From: Flavipsychrobacter stenotrophus
Lineage (GTDB): Bacteria > Bacteroidota > Bacteroidia > Chitinophagales > Chitinophagaceae
NCBI GenBank assembly: GCA_947379685.1
Contig: CANCOG010000001.1
Coordinates: 1 to 37,784 of the forward strand
Reading direction: 5' to 3'
DNA length: 37,784 bases
Below, piece by piece: positions 9,337 to 17,661 of the stretch (positions within the stretch are counted from its first letter, which is position 1; each line of letters begins with the position of its first letter). The translations under genes were made by a program, and so were the position numbers. The notes beneath the pieces were generated by a model. It had not been told where the DNA came from. It ran no database searches and worked only from the letters and a program-made list of their open reading frames with translations.

Positions 9337-9714
9337 TAACTTTCCTTTATATAAAAAGCGAGGGCAAAACTACAACACAATGCTGAAACTTAAAACACAT
9401 TTCTGAAAAAAGTTTTCTCAGTACTGGCGCGGGTTTCAGATGATTGTTAAGAATATTTTTTTTGTAAATGTCACAATTTTGTCACCGAAAAACCTCAATT
9501 GGCCCGCATTCTGCAAGAGTTGGGGCAGGTTTGCCCCGAAAAATTGGGAACTCCCTGGCAATGCTGAAATTACTGCCCAATTCGCAGGAAATAGCACATT
9601 TTTAGACCCAAAAAGCAAATTATCATTCACATTTAACTTTAATTGCATAATTTAATTCACAAAATAAACATCTCTGCATAAAAACTACTGGAGGCGAGTG
9701 TACATGCATGGAGG
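9337..9714. other. Gene-free spacer upstream of actA with a small GC-rich hairpin
   Basis: 378 bases without a convincing gene. The part next to actA holds the promoter. The middle (about 9500-9590) is richer in GC than the AT-rich flanks and contains a perfect hairpin at 9522-9537 (ggggca, loop ggtt, tgcccc). No T-tract follows it on either strand, so it is not an obvious terminator. Open frames of about 70 codons exist on both strands here, but neither has a recognisable product. Confidence 0.5.
9365..9372 (-). promoter_or_regulatory. -7 box of the act operon promoter
   Basis: On the minus strand the sequence reads TAGTTTTG, matching the Bacteroidota -7 consensus TAnnTTTG, 28 bases before the actA ATG. 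A TTTT run lies 19 bases further upstream (9392-9395), in place of the -33 TTTG. A start around 9360 would give a leader of about 25 bases. This is pattern evidence only. Confidence 0.5.
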
Positions 9715-10974
9715 CTACCCTTTCCAGTGGTCAATTCCCATGAACGGTTGGGGTACAAAATAGCTTTCCCAAATACTTCTGGATAGGTTTTGAAACGGAC
9801 AATAAATATCATAATCGTCTAACAAAGGCTTAATGTCGTCGAGCTTCACCCAAAAAAGTTGCGTAAATGTTGGTGGCGCAAATTCATACTCCCAGTTGTC
9901 AAATGCGGGGCTGATTCCCTCAATTTTGATAGTGGTTTGACCGGTATTGGCATCGAAATTCCAGGATTGCAGTACGCGATAATTGTTGAATAAATCCAAA
10001 TTGACATCATGCGAAATTATTTTTGTCACAGTCATCCCTATTGCCGTGTCTTCCACAACTATTGTTTCTGGGGTAAATTTTACTAAAATATCTTTTGAAG
10101 CAATCGGATTAACTAGCCTTCCATTTTTGCAATTATAGGCTGTGATAATGTTGCCGCGAACTGAATCATATAAACGAGCAGCCAAACTTATTAAATCATC
10201 TTCTTCACGCAAATGTCCACGCTGAAAGATCGTATCGTAGCATAGTTCTGTTTTAACCTTAACAATCGCCGATGCCCGGAAAGCATAATAAATTCCACTC
10301 TCTGAAGTGTCACAAAACAGATGTTCATATCTGAAATGATCTTGCCAAATGTATTGATTCAGCCTGTTTTTCAAGCTTTGTTCGTGGTCTTGCACCAGCG
10401 TGGTCATTAAATCATCCCAGCTTAGCCAAAATAGATCGTAGCTTCCCCGGTAGGCAAAATTTGTGTCGTGCTGTTCCTTTAACAAGCCAACAGCAATAAT
10501 TTGGATACGTGTAGTTCTCGAAACTGGATCAAACACCCAATCTTCCATCACCCTCAGTCGATAGTCTTTAATTGTTGGAAAACTGTCCCGGTGATACACT
10601 TTCTTTTTATAGACTTTATACCCAACACTATCCACCAAATCTCTGCCGATATCATCTTTAGGGCAAAATGTATTTATGATATACTCCCTGGATGTTACCG
10701 GTTTGTTATCTCTTGCTTTTTGAAAACTAAATGGGTTAAAAGATCTTACCTTTTGCTGCACGGAAAGCTGCTTCAAATACTCCAGCAATTGAATATCACC
10801 AGTTTGGGCATGATGCAGCTGCCCCCGAAGATCAAGTGAGTCCCTTGTATCAATTTCTCGGCTCACTGTTTTGATCCACCGTTTGGACACACACGACTCA
10901 TTGCTTTGAGCGAACACCTGAAGGTTACCCAAAACAATTAAAATAAAACAGCAGAGCACCCTCGAAAGTTTCAC
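9715..10974 (-). CDS. Secreted GldN-like protein with two related repeats
   Basis: 419 residues from a GTG start, with a stop codon three codons upstream, beginning with a signal peptide (MKLSRVLCCFILIVLGNLQVFAQ). Two halves resemble each other. Residues about 138-214 contain YRLRVMEDWVFDP, RIQIIAVGLL and YDLFWLSWDDL; residues about 332-406 contain YRVLQSWNFDANTG, IKIEGISPAF and TQLFWVKLDDIKPLL. This pattern (E/S-D/N-W-x-FD, an RI-x-I-x-G-like strand, LFW followed by an acidic 'DD' segment) recalls the periplasmic gliding/T9SS component GldN. That protein has one such unit and normally lies in a gldKLMN cluster, which is absent here. I infer a GldN-family relative, function unknown. It could also be an unrelated beta-rich lineage-specific protein. 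Confidence 0.5.
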   Translation of the reverse strand: MKLSRVLCCFILIVLGNLQVFAQSNESCVSKRWIKTVSREIDTRDSLDLRGQLHHAQTGDIQLLEYLKQLSVQQKVRSFNPFSFQKARDNKPVTSREYIINTFCPKDDIGRDLVDSVGYKVYKKKVYHRDSFPTIKDYRLRVMEDWVFDPVSRTTRIQIIAVGLLKEQHDTNFAYRGSYDLFWLSWDDLMTTLVQDHEQSLKNRLNQYIWQDHFRYEHLFCDTSESGIYYAFRASAIVKVKTELCYDTIFQRGHLREEDDLISLAARLYDSVRGNIITAYNCKNGRLVNPIASKDILVKFTPETIVVEDTAIGMTVTKIISHDVNLDLFNNYRVLQSWNFDANTGQTTIKIEGISPAFDNWEYEFAPPTFTQLFWVKLDDIKPLLDDYDIYCPFQNLSRSIWESYFVPQPFMGIDHWKG

Positions 10975-11044
10975 AGATATGATTTACCTGTAAGATAGGA
11001 AGTAATCAATAAAGTAGTGAATGGATAAAACGGTACACCGTGGC

Positions 11045-11075
11045 GATTTGACAACTTTTTAAAAGTTGTCAAATC
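11045..11075. repeat. 31-base perfect palindrome overlapping a promoter-like box
   Basis: Arms gatttgacaactttt (11045-11059) and its exact complement (11061-11075) flank a single central t. On the minus strand the left arm overlaps a -7-type box, TAGATTTG (11070-11077), about 95 bases before the GTG of the GldN-like gene. It is also 84 bases beyond the end of the sensor kinase gene. It could be an operator, or an AT-rich transcript-end hairpin for the kinase; no T-tract follows it, which favours the operator reading. Confidence 0.6.
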
Positions 11076-11158
11076 TACCCGTAGGAAACAGTCCTGAATT
11101 TGTTGGATGAATTAAATAGCGATTTGATTCTATTGCTATGATAAAACACCATTGACCA

Positions 11159-12445
11159 TTACTTCGCCTCACTCAGCGGAAACGACACAGTAAATGTGCT
11201 CCCCTTGCCAGGTATGCTTTCTACCTTGATCTTGCCGTCATGGGCCTCAACAATGGCTTTGACATAGCTCAGGCCAAGCCCGAACCCCTTGACATTGTGC
11301 AGGTTACCCGTATGGGCTCTAAAGAAACGTTCGAAAATACGGCCCTGGGTTTCCTTGTCCATACCAATGCCATTGTCTTTAATCTTGATAGCAAGGGTAC
11401 CTGTATGGGTATTAAGGGTCTCTACTTCAATGTAGGGCACCTTATCGGAGTACTTAAGTGCGTTGTCCAAAAGATTGAAGATGATATTGGAGAAATGCAC
11501 ATCGTCGGCCTTGATAATATGTTCATGCGCATTTAGCCTGAGTTGTAATACCCCGCCTTTTTCCTGAACCTGCAGCGCAAGATTATCCGCAACTTTATTT
11601 ATAGCCGCGTGCGTATCAATGTCAGTGAGATTGAGCTTGATCTCTTCTTTTTCAAGCCTTGCAGCCTGCAGAATTTTCTCGACCTGCTTATTCATTCGCT
11701 TATTTTCTTCCTTGATCATGCTGCTGTACAGCTTTACTTTTTCAGCGTCATGAATCACCTTTTCATTGGTAAGTGCATCGATAGCAAGGGAGATCGTTGC
11801 CAATGGCGTCTTTAGCTCATGAGTCATATTATTGATGAAGTCCGACTTGATCTCAGATAGTTTCTTTTGATTGAACAGCGTTCGTACGGTTACAAAGAAA
11901 GCCAATATGATAATGCAGGTGAATACGATTGATGCTACAATCATCCACCCCATTTCTTTAATAACCTGGTTCTTGTCCTCGTGGATGGTTAAGTAAAGTG
12001 TTTCCTTAGATCTCGGACAGTCCTCTGGCGATAGTTCAATGTTCTGGGCGGAATGAATATCTGTAACCTTGAATCCGTCAGATTGAAAAATTATATTCCT
12101 GAAAAAATTAGTAACGCAATACTCGTATTTGTATTTGACGTTATTTTCAAACAACGCATGGTCAACCAACTCCTTTATTTCATCATTCGTAAAATTACCA
12201 ATGAGGGTAAAGTTATTTTTCAACATGTATTGTTTCGACTCTTCGTTTATGTAGCCCAAGTTTTGCTTGTACAAAAACCTGTCCTGAACCAATTCCTTGG
12301 TTTTAATTAACGAATTATCGACACCTGTAACAAATTCCTCCCGCTTCATCTTAATGGCATTCTGGATCCAGGACATCTGGATGAACAGGATGCCGATCAC
12401 CGAAAGGGAAATAAGCACTACTATCAGCGGGAAAATTCTTTTCAT
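11159..12445 (-). CDS. Two-transmembrane sensor histidine kinase (orphan)
   Basis: 428 residues. TM1 (about 4-24) and TM2 (about 167-187) bracket a roughly 140-residue periplasmic sensor region with no recognised fold. HisKA follows directly, with no HAMP domain, and has the H-box NNMTHELKTPLA with His209 as the phospho-acceptor. The HATPase_c domain shows N-box NIIFNLLDNALKYS (Asn324/328), G1 DNGIGMD (357-363), F-box IFERFFRAH and G2 KGFGLGLSYVK (387-392), so all catalytic motifs are intact. No response regulator is adjacent on either side, so its partner must be elsewhere. A promoter-like pair TTTG-18-TATATTTG lies just upstream. The signal sensed is unknown. Confidence 0.9.
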   Translation of the reverse strand: MKRIFPLIVVLISLSVIGILFIQMSWIQNAIKMKREEFVTGVDNSLIKTKELVQDRFLYKQNLGYINEESKQYMLKNNFTLIGNFTNDEIKELVDHALFENNVKYKYEYCVTNFFRNIIFQSDGFKVTDIHSAQNIELSPEDCPRSKETLYLTIHEDKNQVIKEMGWMIVASIVFTCIIILAFFVTVRTLFNQKKLSEIKSDFINNMTHELKTPLATISLAIDALTNEKVIHDAEKVKLYSSMIKEENKRMNKQVEKILQAARLEKEEIKLNLTDIDTHAAINKVADNLALQVQEKGGVLQLRLNAHEHIIKADDVHFSNIIFNLLDNALKYSDKVPYIEVETLNTHTGTLAIKIKDNGIGMDKETQGRIFERFFRAHTGNLHNVKGFGLGLSYVKAIVEAHDGKIKVESIPGKGSTFTVSFPLSEAK

Positions 12446-12453
12446 TGTAAAAG

Positions 12454-12483
12454 CAAATATATGCTACAACCAAAGGTAGCAAA
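12454..12483 (-). promoter_or_regulatory. Promoter-like pair for the sensor kinase
   Basis: The minus strand reads TTTG (12483-12480), 18 bases, then TATATTTG (12461-12454), a good fit to the Bacteroidota TTTG-N(19)-TAnnTTTG form. The -7 box ends only 8 bases before the ATG, implying a very short leader. A second -7-like box, TACCTTTG, overlaps the spacer at 12478-12471. Confidence 0.5.
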
Positions 12484-12577
12484 TTGCAACTACATGAGTT
12501 TAACGGGGGTTTAACCTTTATATGAATGCCGGCAGGGCTGAAAAAAATCAGTACTTTGGCGCAACAAATATCATTCG

Positions 12578-14323
12578 ATGAACAGGTTTTTGATACTTCT
12601 GGCCCTTGCAATCGGCTTCGTTCCAACTTTATTGGGTGGCGAACATGAGTCGACCTTTATTACCCCTTTTGAGCAGTCGGATGGTAAAAAAACGGCAACT
12701 TACAAGGAGGCTGTCAATTATTACAAACAGCTCGATGCAGCCTACTCCACCTTAACCATCCAAAAGGCTGGCAACACCGATGGCGGTAACCCGCTGTTTG
12801 TTGTGTACTATTCTGCCGATGGCGATTTCAATAAGGAGCATTGGCACCGGGAGGGCAAGGTAATTATGCTCATCAATAACGCCATACACCCGGGTGAGCC
12901 CGATGGCGTTGATGCTTGCATGATGTTGATGAGGGATGCCGCAACTGGAAAGATAAACATTCCTGAAAACGTAGTACTCGCTGTTATTCCGATCTACAAT
13001 GTCGGTGGCGCACTGAATAGAAGCAGCTATAGCAGGGCGAGCCAGAATGGCCCGGAGAGTTATGGCTTCCGAGGCAATGCGCAGAACCTGGACCTTAACC
13101 GCGATTTCGTTAAATGTGATGCAGCCGAAACCCGCTCAATGGAACAATTATTTACCGCACTGGATCCGGATATCTTTATTGACAACCATGTGAGTGACGG
13201 AGCCGACTACCAACATGTGATTACCTTGCTGGCTACCCAACATGATAAACTGGGCGGAAAAACCGGTGACTTTATGTACAAAACATTTACACCCTCCTTG
13301 TACAAGGACATGAAGAAAAAAGGGTACGAGATGGTGCCTTATGTAAATGACTTTGACAACACACCCGACAATGGCTGGCGCGAGTTTTATGAGTCACCGA
13401 GGTTTTCGAGCGGGTATGCGGCGCTGTTCCAGACCATTTCCTATGTACCAGAGACGCATATGCTCAAATCATTCAAAGAACGTGTTAATGCTACTTTCGC
13501 CTTAATGCAGTGTATGGTTAAAGAGGCGGGAGCACATTCGGCCGAGATTAAGGAAGTGAGGGCTGCGGACAGGACTGCACTAACGGGCACAAAAGAGTTT
13601 GCACTTGACTGGAAACCTGATACTGCCAGGCATGACATGGTGAGCTTTAGCGGATATGCTGCTACACACAAACCAAGTGAAGTTTCCGGTTTGCCACGGT
13701 TATTTTACGACCATACAAACCCTTACACAAAACAGGTGCCGTTCTACGACCATTTTACGCCTACCAATACTGTTACGGCTCCTTCAGCATACGTGATACC
13801 GAATACCTGGAAACCGGTTATTAACCGGCTCAAACGCAGTGGCGTTGATATGCAACAACTGAAGCACGACAGCTCAATAACAGTGACAGCTTATCATATT
13901 GACAATTACGAGACCGGCCAAAGGCCCTATGAAAAACACTACCTGCATAAAAATGTTACGGTAACTGCATCACCCATCACGCTCAAATTCGCAAAGGGTG
14001 ATTTCATCATACCCCTGAATCAACCAGCCAAGCGATACCTGGTTGAGACCCTGGAGCCAACGGCACCCGACGCCTTCTTTGCCTGGAATTTCTTCGACGG
14101 CATATTGCAGCAAAAGGAATACTTCAGCGACTACGTTTTCGAGGATGTAGCAGCCGACCTGCTCAAAAAAGACCCCGCCCTGAAGGCGCTGCTTACCGCC
14201 AAACAAAAGGAAGACACCGCCTTCGCCAGGAATGCCGATGCCCAGCTGGACTTTGTTTACCGCCACTCTCCATGGCTGGAGCCCACATTTATGAGATATC
14301 CGGTGTATAGAATCGAGAAATGA
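12578..14323 (+). CDS. Secreted M14 family zinc carboxypeptidase
   Basis: 581 residues with an N-terminal signal peptide (about 1-20). The peptidase domain has the M14 zinc ligands His104 and Glu107 in AIHPGEPDG and a third ligand His204 in IDNHVSDG, plus the substrate-binding Asn-Arg pair in QNLDLNRDF (174-175). Glu292 in YVPETHML is a candidate for the catalytic glutamate near the domain end. About 250 residues of beta-rich C-terminal extension follow, without a T9SS sorting domain, so a periplasmic location is likely. It would trim peptides or proteins from the C-terminus, or cleave peptidoglycan or N-acyl links as some relatives do. It is divergent from the kinase gene and followed by a lipoprotein on the same strand. 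Confidence 0.88.
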   Translation: MNRFLILLALAIGFVPTLLGGEHESTFITPFEQSDGKKTATYKEAVNYYKQLDAAYSTLTIQKAGNTDGGNPLFVVYYSADGDFNKEHWHREGKVIMLINNAIHPGEPDGVDACMMLMRDAATGKINIPENVVLAVIPIYNVGGALNRSSYSRASQNGPESYGFRGNAQNLDLNRDFVKCDAAETRSMEQLFTALDPDIFIDNHVSDGADYQHVITLLATQHDKLGGKTGDFMYKTFTPSLYKDMKKKGYEMVPYVNDFDNTPDNGWREFYESPRFSSGYAALFQTISYVPETHMLKSFKERVNATFALMQCMVKEAGAHSAEIKEVRAADRTALTGTKEFALDWKPDTARHDMVSFSGYAATHKPSEVSGLPRLFYDHTNPYTKQVPFYDHFTPTNTVTAPSAYVIPNTWKPVINRLKRSGVDMQQLKHDSSITVTAYHIDNYETGQRPYEKHYLHKNVTVTASPITLKFAKGDFIIPLNQPAKRYLVETLEPTAPDAFFAWNFFDGILQQKEYFSDYVFEDVAADLLKKDPALKALLTAKQKEDTAFARNADAQLDFVYRHSPWLEPTFMRYPVYRIEK

Positions 14324-14447
14324 TAATTCCGGGGTAAAAGCTGCATTGAAAGGCAATAATCATTTAGCTTCGGGCAAAACGGTTTGATTTTTGCGGCATA
14401 TTTTTCTGAAAATCCATATATTCGTGTTAAGAAATTCCCCTAACCCC

Positions 14448-15395
14448 ATGAAGAACCTGTTTATTCTGCCATTAGTTGCGCTAACTAGCGTACTTGTTTC
14501 CTGTAATGGCTGTAAAAACCCACAGCCAACTCCTCGCCAAACCGAGATATTGTCAACTATTGTTTTTGAAGGAGCGAACGGTTCTTCCGATTCGCTGGCA
14601 CTTACGTGGCACGACAACTATGGTATGCTGGGCAGCGCGACTGGTTACATTAATGTAACGATAGATACCATCCAAAGAATAATGGCCTACTCTCAACAAA
14701 GCAGGTTCTTCCTGCATCACATTTCTTTCAGGAATCCCACCAACGGCACACTCATCAATACTATTACGTGCGATTATGACGGTTACGGAAATATTAGTTC
14801 CTACAACAATGTAGTTAGTTCAGCTGGTAGTCATTTTCAGAACATCGGCTATCACTACACCGATTACCTGAATGTAATTTCAAAAGATTCAGCCGGTGGA
14901 CCCGTTGCCTATTATGCAATGCGGCAATATGCTGACAGCCCCTACCGTTATATGCTCCAAAAGTGTGTGATTATTGACAGTGTGCGGACTGCTACAGGAG
15001 CTATTGATACAAGTATACGTTGCGAACTCATTTTTGATTCTGTCACTTCTGGTGATTATGCCAACGCAACGGGCAGGGAACGATACACTGTACCTGCACT
15101 CTGGCTGCTGGAGTGCACATGGAATAACACGATATATAAATTCAGCGACTATAACTCAGCCCTGGCCTTGAATACTTTTTCAACGCGGCATATTGCATCT
15201 GACTATGCGTCGGGAGCCACTTACCCGGTCAAAACTCAGAACTATTACCGGCATGATACATTGACTGCATCATACAACTATAGCTATATTGTGAACGTCA
15301 ACGGACATATTACCCAAAAAACAATCACTGATAATATAACTGGTAAAAGATACAATACACAGTACAGGTACAAAATGATGGACACCTACCACTAA
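14448..15395 (+). CDS. Hypothetical lipoprotein, beta-rich
   Basis: 315 residues when started at the ATG at 14448, chosen because it gives a standard lipoprotein signal (MKNLFILPLVALTSVLVSC, Cys19). A longer frame from a TTG at 14391 adds 19 residues that spoil the signal. The mature part is rich in alternating hydrophobic/polar strands with many Tyr, Asn and Thr, for example CDYDGYGNISSYNN and HYTDYLNVISKDSAGG. This recalls YD-repeat/DUF4595-type Bacteroidota lipoproteins, but no family can be named with confidence. No catalytic motif is visible. It is 124 bases after the M14 gene, with no terminator between them. Confidence 0.75.
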   Translation: MKNLFILPLVALTSVLVSCNGCKNPQPTPRQTEILSTIVFEGANGSSDSLALTWHDNYGMLGSATGYINVTIDTIQRIMAYSQQSRFFLHHISFRNPTNGTLINTITCDYDGYGNISSYNNVVSSAGSHFQNIGYHYTDYLNVISKDSAGGPVAYYAMRQYADSPYRYMLQKCVIIDSVRTATGAIDTSIRCELIFDSVTSGDYANATGRERYTVPALWLLECTWNNTIYKFSDYNSALALNTFSTRHIASDYASGATYPVKTQNYYRHDTLTASYNYSYIVNVNGHITQKTITDNITGKRYNTQYRYKMMDTYH

Positions 15396-15580
15396 AAACT
15401 CGAGTCCGAAACTCAGTATCCGTTAAAACAGAAATTGACGAATGATAGGAACAAAATTCTGTGCGAAATAAGAATACTGGAAAAGAATTCTTGTGGGTTG
15501 CCTTGGGCTAGCCGGAAAAACTGGGCATCTGTATTTAGCCATTAACATTTTTTAACTTGCTAAGTACGTAGGAAAGGAAA

Positions 15581-15607
15581 ATGACTGACTATTTTTACAA
15601 AAAATAG
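15581..15607 (+). CDS. Possible 8-residue upstream ORF (leader peptide) of the hydrolase gene
   Basis: ATG at 15581 encodes MTDYFYKK and stops with TAG at 15605-15607; the hydrolase ATG follows after only two bases. The purine stretch aggaaaggaaa immediately before this ATG is a better Shine-Dalgarno-like sequence than anything in front of the hydrolase, whose own upstream bases are taken up by a hairpin. Ribosomes could read the mini-ORF, melt the hairpin and restart at the hydrolase. This is inference from sequence geometry; such short ORFs also occur by chance. Confidence 0.35.
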   Translation: MTDYFYKK

Positions 15608-15609
15608 TC
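15587..15609 (+). promoter_or_regulatory. Hairpin directly abutting the hydrolase start codon
   Basis: Ten-base arms gactattttt (15587-15596) and aaaaatagtc (15600-15609) flank a three-base loop aca. The right arm ends on the base before the hydrolase ATG and so occupies the ribosome-binding region. It lies inside the possible 8-codon uORF. It could be a translational switch or a dyad protein-binding site. Confidence 0.5.
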
Positions 15610-16434
15610 ATGAAACACCTGCTCTATAAACTCCTTTTCTGCGCATTCGTTAGCGCTCTTTCCTCTGCAAATTGTTACGCTCTAAAACCTTCCAAAACTT
15701 ATGCTGCAGTACCCGACACCCTCCACCTGCCTTTTGAGCAAAACACAATAACAACGTCGGATAACTTTCATCTGAATTCATGGACGTTCCTGCCAACAAA
15801 GGAAGCCAACAATAAAGTGACCCTCGTTCTTGCATATGCTGATGCAGGGAACATGTCGTGGTGGTTGAGCCAGGCGAGTATTTTCTCTCAGATGGGCTAT
15901 ACTGTCGTACTTTTTGACTATCGCGGATTCGGAGCAAGTGATCCATTTTCTATCGATAGTAAAATGCTCTACTACACCGAATTCGCGAATGACCTGACAG
16001 CGGTAACCAATTTTGCCCGAAAAAAATATCCGGGAAACAAAACCGGCATCTGGTGTTTTTCAATGGGAACAATCATAGCTTCACTCGCGTATAACGAAGC
16101 AAAACCTGACTTCATCATTGCCGATGGATTTGTAACAAATCCATCGGGCATAAAAGAATTCTATCACCAAAAGAACGATGAGATAATGCTACCAGCAAGT
16201 GCATCAACTTACGAATCGGCCCTCAACAAACTAACCACACGCATGCTCATCTTCTCAGGAGCAACAGACAAGGTCACAACTGACACATCGGTTACTGCTT
16301 TCAAAAAAAAGAAACCCGGAATCACCATTTACAAGCATAAAGGCGGGCACATGGAAGGCTTCAACCTCTTGTCAAAAGATTTTCCGGGTTCAGAATATGT
16401 GGGTGTGGTGAGTCGCTTTCTGAAAATTAAATAA
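15610..16434 (+). CDS. Secreted alpha/beta hydrolase
   Basis: 274 residues with a signal peptide (about 1-24) and an alpha/beta hydrolase fold. An intact catalytic triad can be proposed: Ser151 in the nucleophile elbow IWCFSMGT, Asp220 in FSGATDKVTT and His247 in KGGHMEGF. The elbow has Cys in place of the first Gly of GxSxG. The oxyanion region LFDYRGFGASD and the strand LVLAYADAGNMSWW also fit. It resembles the serine hydrolases annotated as alpha/beta hydrolases or dipeptidyl-peptidase-like esterases; the substrate is unknown. It ends 14 bases from the end of convergent lysA. The start is discussed under the uORF and hairpin. Confidence 0.85.
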   Translation: MKHLLYKLLFCAFVSALSSANCYALKPSKTYAAVPDTLHLPFEQNTITTSDNFHLNSWTFLPTKEANNKVTLVLAYADAGNMSWWLSQASIFSQMGYTVVLFDYRGFGASDPFSIDSKMLYYTEFANDLTAVTNFARKKYPGNKTGIWCFSMGTIIASLAYNEAKPDFIIADGFVTNPSGIKEFYHQKNDEIMLPASASTYESALNKLTTRMLIFSGATDKVTTDTSVTAFKKKKPGITIYKHKGGHMEGFNLLSKDFPGSEYVGVVSRFLKIK

Positions 16435-16448
16435 TGGCGCCTTGAAAG

Positions 16449-17657
16449 CTACACTACCTGGTTGCGTAACAAGTCACCAAATTTATCGGCATGCCTGATC
16501 AACCTGGCTTCACCATTTTCTATCATTACTTCAGCTGGCTTCAGTCTTGAGTTAAAATTGCTGCTCATCTCAAAACCATAGGCGCCTGCATTATGGAAAA
16601 CAAGGTAGTCCCCCTCTCTTACTTCATTTATAACTCTGTCCCAGGCAAAAGTGTCCGTCTCACAAATATTTCCGGCAACGGTATAGATACGTTGAGGGCC
16701 ATTAGGATTGGTGATATTGGAAATGCGATGATAAGAGTCATAGAACATAGGCCTGATCAGGTGGTTAAAACCTGAATTAACACCTGCGAAAACGGTAGCC
16801 GTTGTCTGTTTGATTACATTCACCTTTACCACAAACGAACCACATTCACTCACAAGGTACTTGCCTGGCTCAAACCATATTTCCAGTTTCCTGTTATACT
16901 CCTTTTCAAACTTAGTCGCAGCATCTGCCACGCGGGCACCGAGTGCGGCAACATCCGTCTCGCGGTCATCTTCCTTATAGGCAACTTTGAAACCACTGCC
17001 CAGATCAATATAGTCCAGCTCCTTAAAATTACTGGCAATACCAAACATGATATCCAACCCTTGCAGGAACACGTCAATATCCTTTATCTCGCTACCGGTA
17101 TGCATGTGCAGACCTTCTACATTCAGCTTTGTAGTCTTAACAATTCGCTCAATATGACGCAACTGATGAATGGAAATCCCAAATTTGCTGTCAATATGCC
17201 CTGTGGATATTTTATAATTACCACCTGCCACAATGTGCGGATTGATACGGATACAAACAGGATATTCGCTGCCAAATCGATTACCAAACTGCTCCAGAAT
17301 GGAGATATTATCGATATTTATGCGAACGCCCAGTACTGTGGCATCTATAATTTCATTAAAGTCGACGCAATTAGGAGTGAACAAAATCTGCTCTGGCAGG
17401 AACCCTGCCATAAGGCCCAGGTTCACTTCATGAATGCTCACACAGTCAAGTGAAGCACCTAATGACTTTAAATATTTAAGTATATTAATATTGGTAAGTG
17501 CCTTACAGGCATAGAAAAAGCGTGTTGGGTGTGCCTTGAATGCATTAGTGAGCTTTTGATACTGGTCTGCGATTTTCTCGGCATGATAAACATAAACTGG
17601 TGTGCCAAATTCGTTGGCTACAGCTATTAACTGGTCGTTGGTTATTGGTTGAAACAT
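16449..17657 (-). CDS. lysA: Diaminopimelate decarboxylase
   Basis: 402 residues, a fold-III PLP enzyme that decarboxylates meso-diaminopimelate to L-lysine in the cytoplasm. The PLP-binding lysine is Lys52 in FFYACKALTN. The barrel carries HMHTGSEI (His186, phosphate/PLP region), DLGSGFKV (219-225) and EPGKYLV (263-269). The C-terminal domain has the substrate-contacting CETDTFA (Cys332-Asp335) and the Tyr in NAGAYGFEMSSNFN. Length is normal. It diverges from an aspartate aminotransferase gene, so both genes serve the aspartate/lysine family. A -7-type box almost touches the ATG. Confidence 0.93.
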   Translation of the reverse strand: MFQPITNDQLIAVANEFGTPVYVYHAEKIADQYQKLTNAFKAHPTRFFYACKALTNINILKYLKSLGASLDCVSIHEVNLGLMAGFLPEQILFTPNCVDFNEIIDATVLGVRINIDNISILEQFGNRFGSEYPVCIRINPHIVAGGNYKISTGHIDSKFGISIHQLRHIERIVKTTKLNVEGLHMHTGSEIKDIDVFLQGLDIMFGIASNFKELDYIDLGSGFKVAYKEDDRETDVAALGARVADAATKFEKEYNRKLEIWFEPGKYLVSECGSFVVKVNVIKQTTATVFAGVNSGFNHLIRPMFYDSYHRISNITNPNGPQRIYTVAGNICETDTFAWDRVINEVREGDYLVFHNAGAYGFEMSSNFNSRLKPAEVMIENGEARLIRHADKFGDLLRNQVV

Positions 17658-17661
17658 GGCA

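Noticed and set aside
9436..9655. Two roughly 70-codon frames on opposite strands in the actA spacer
   Set aside because: Both cover the same bases, neither has a ribosome site or a recognisable product, and an AT-rich spacer can stay open by chance.
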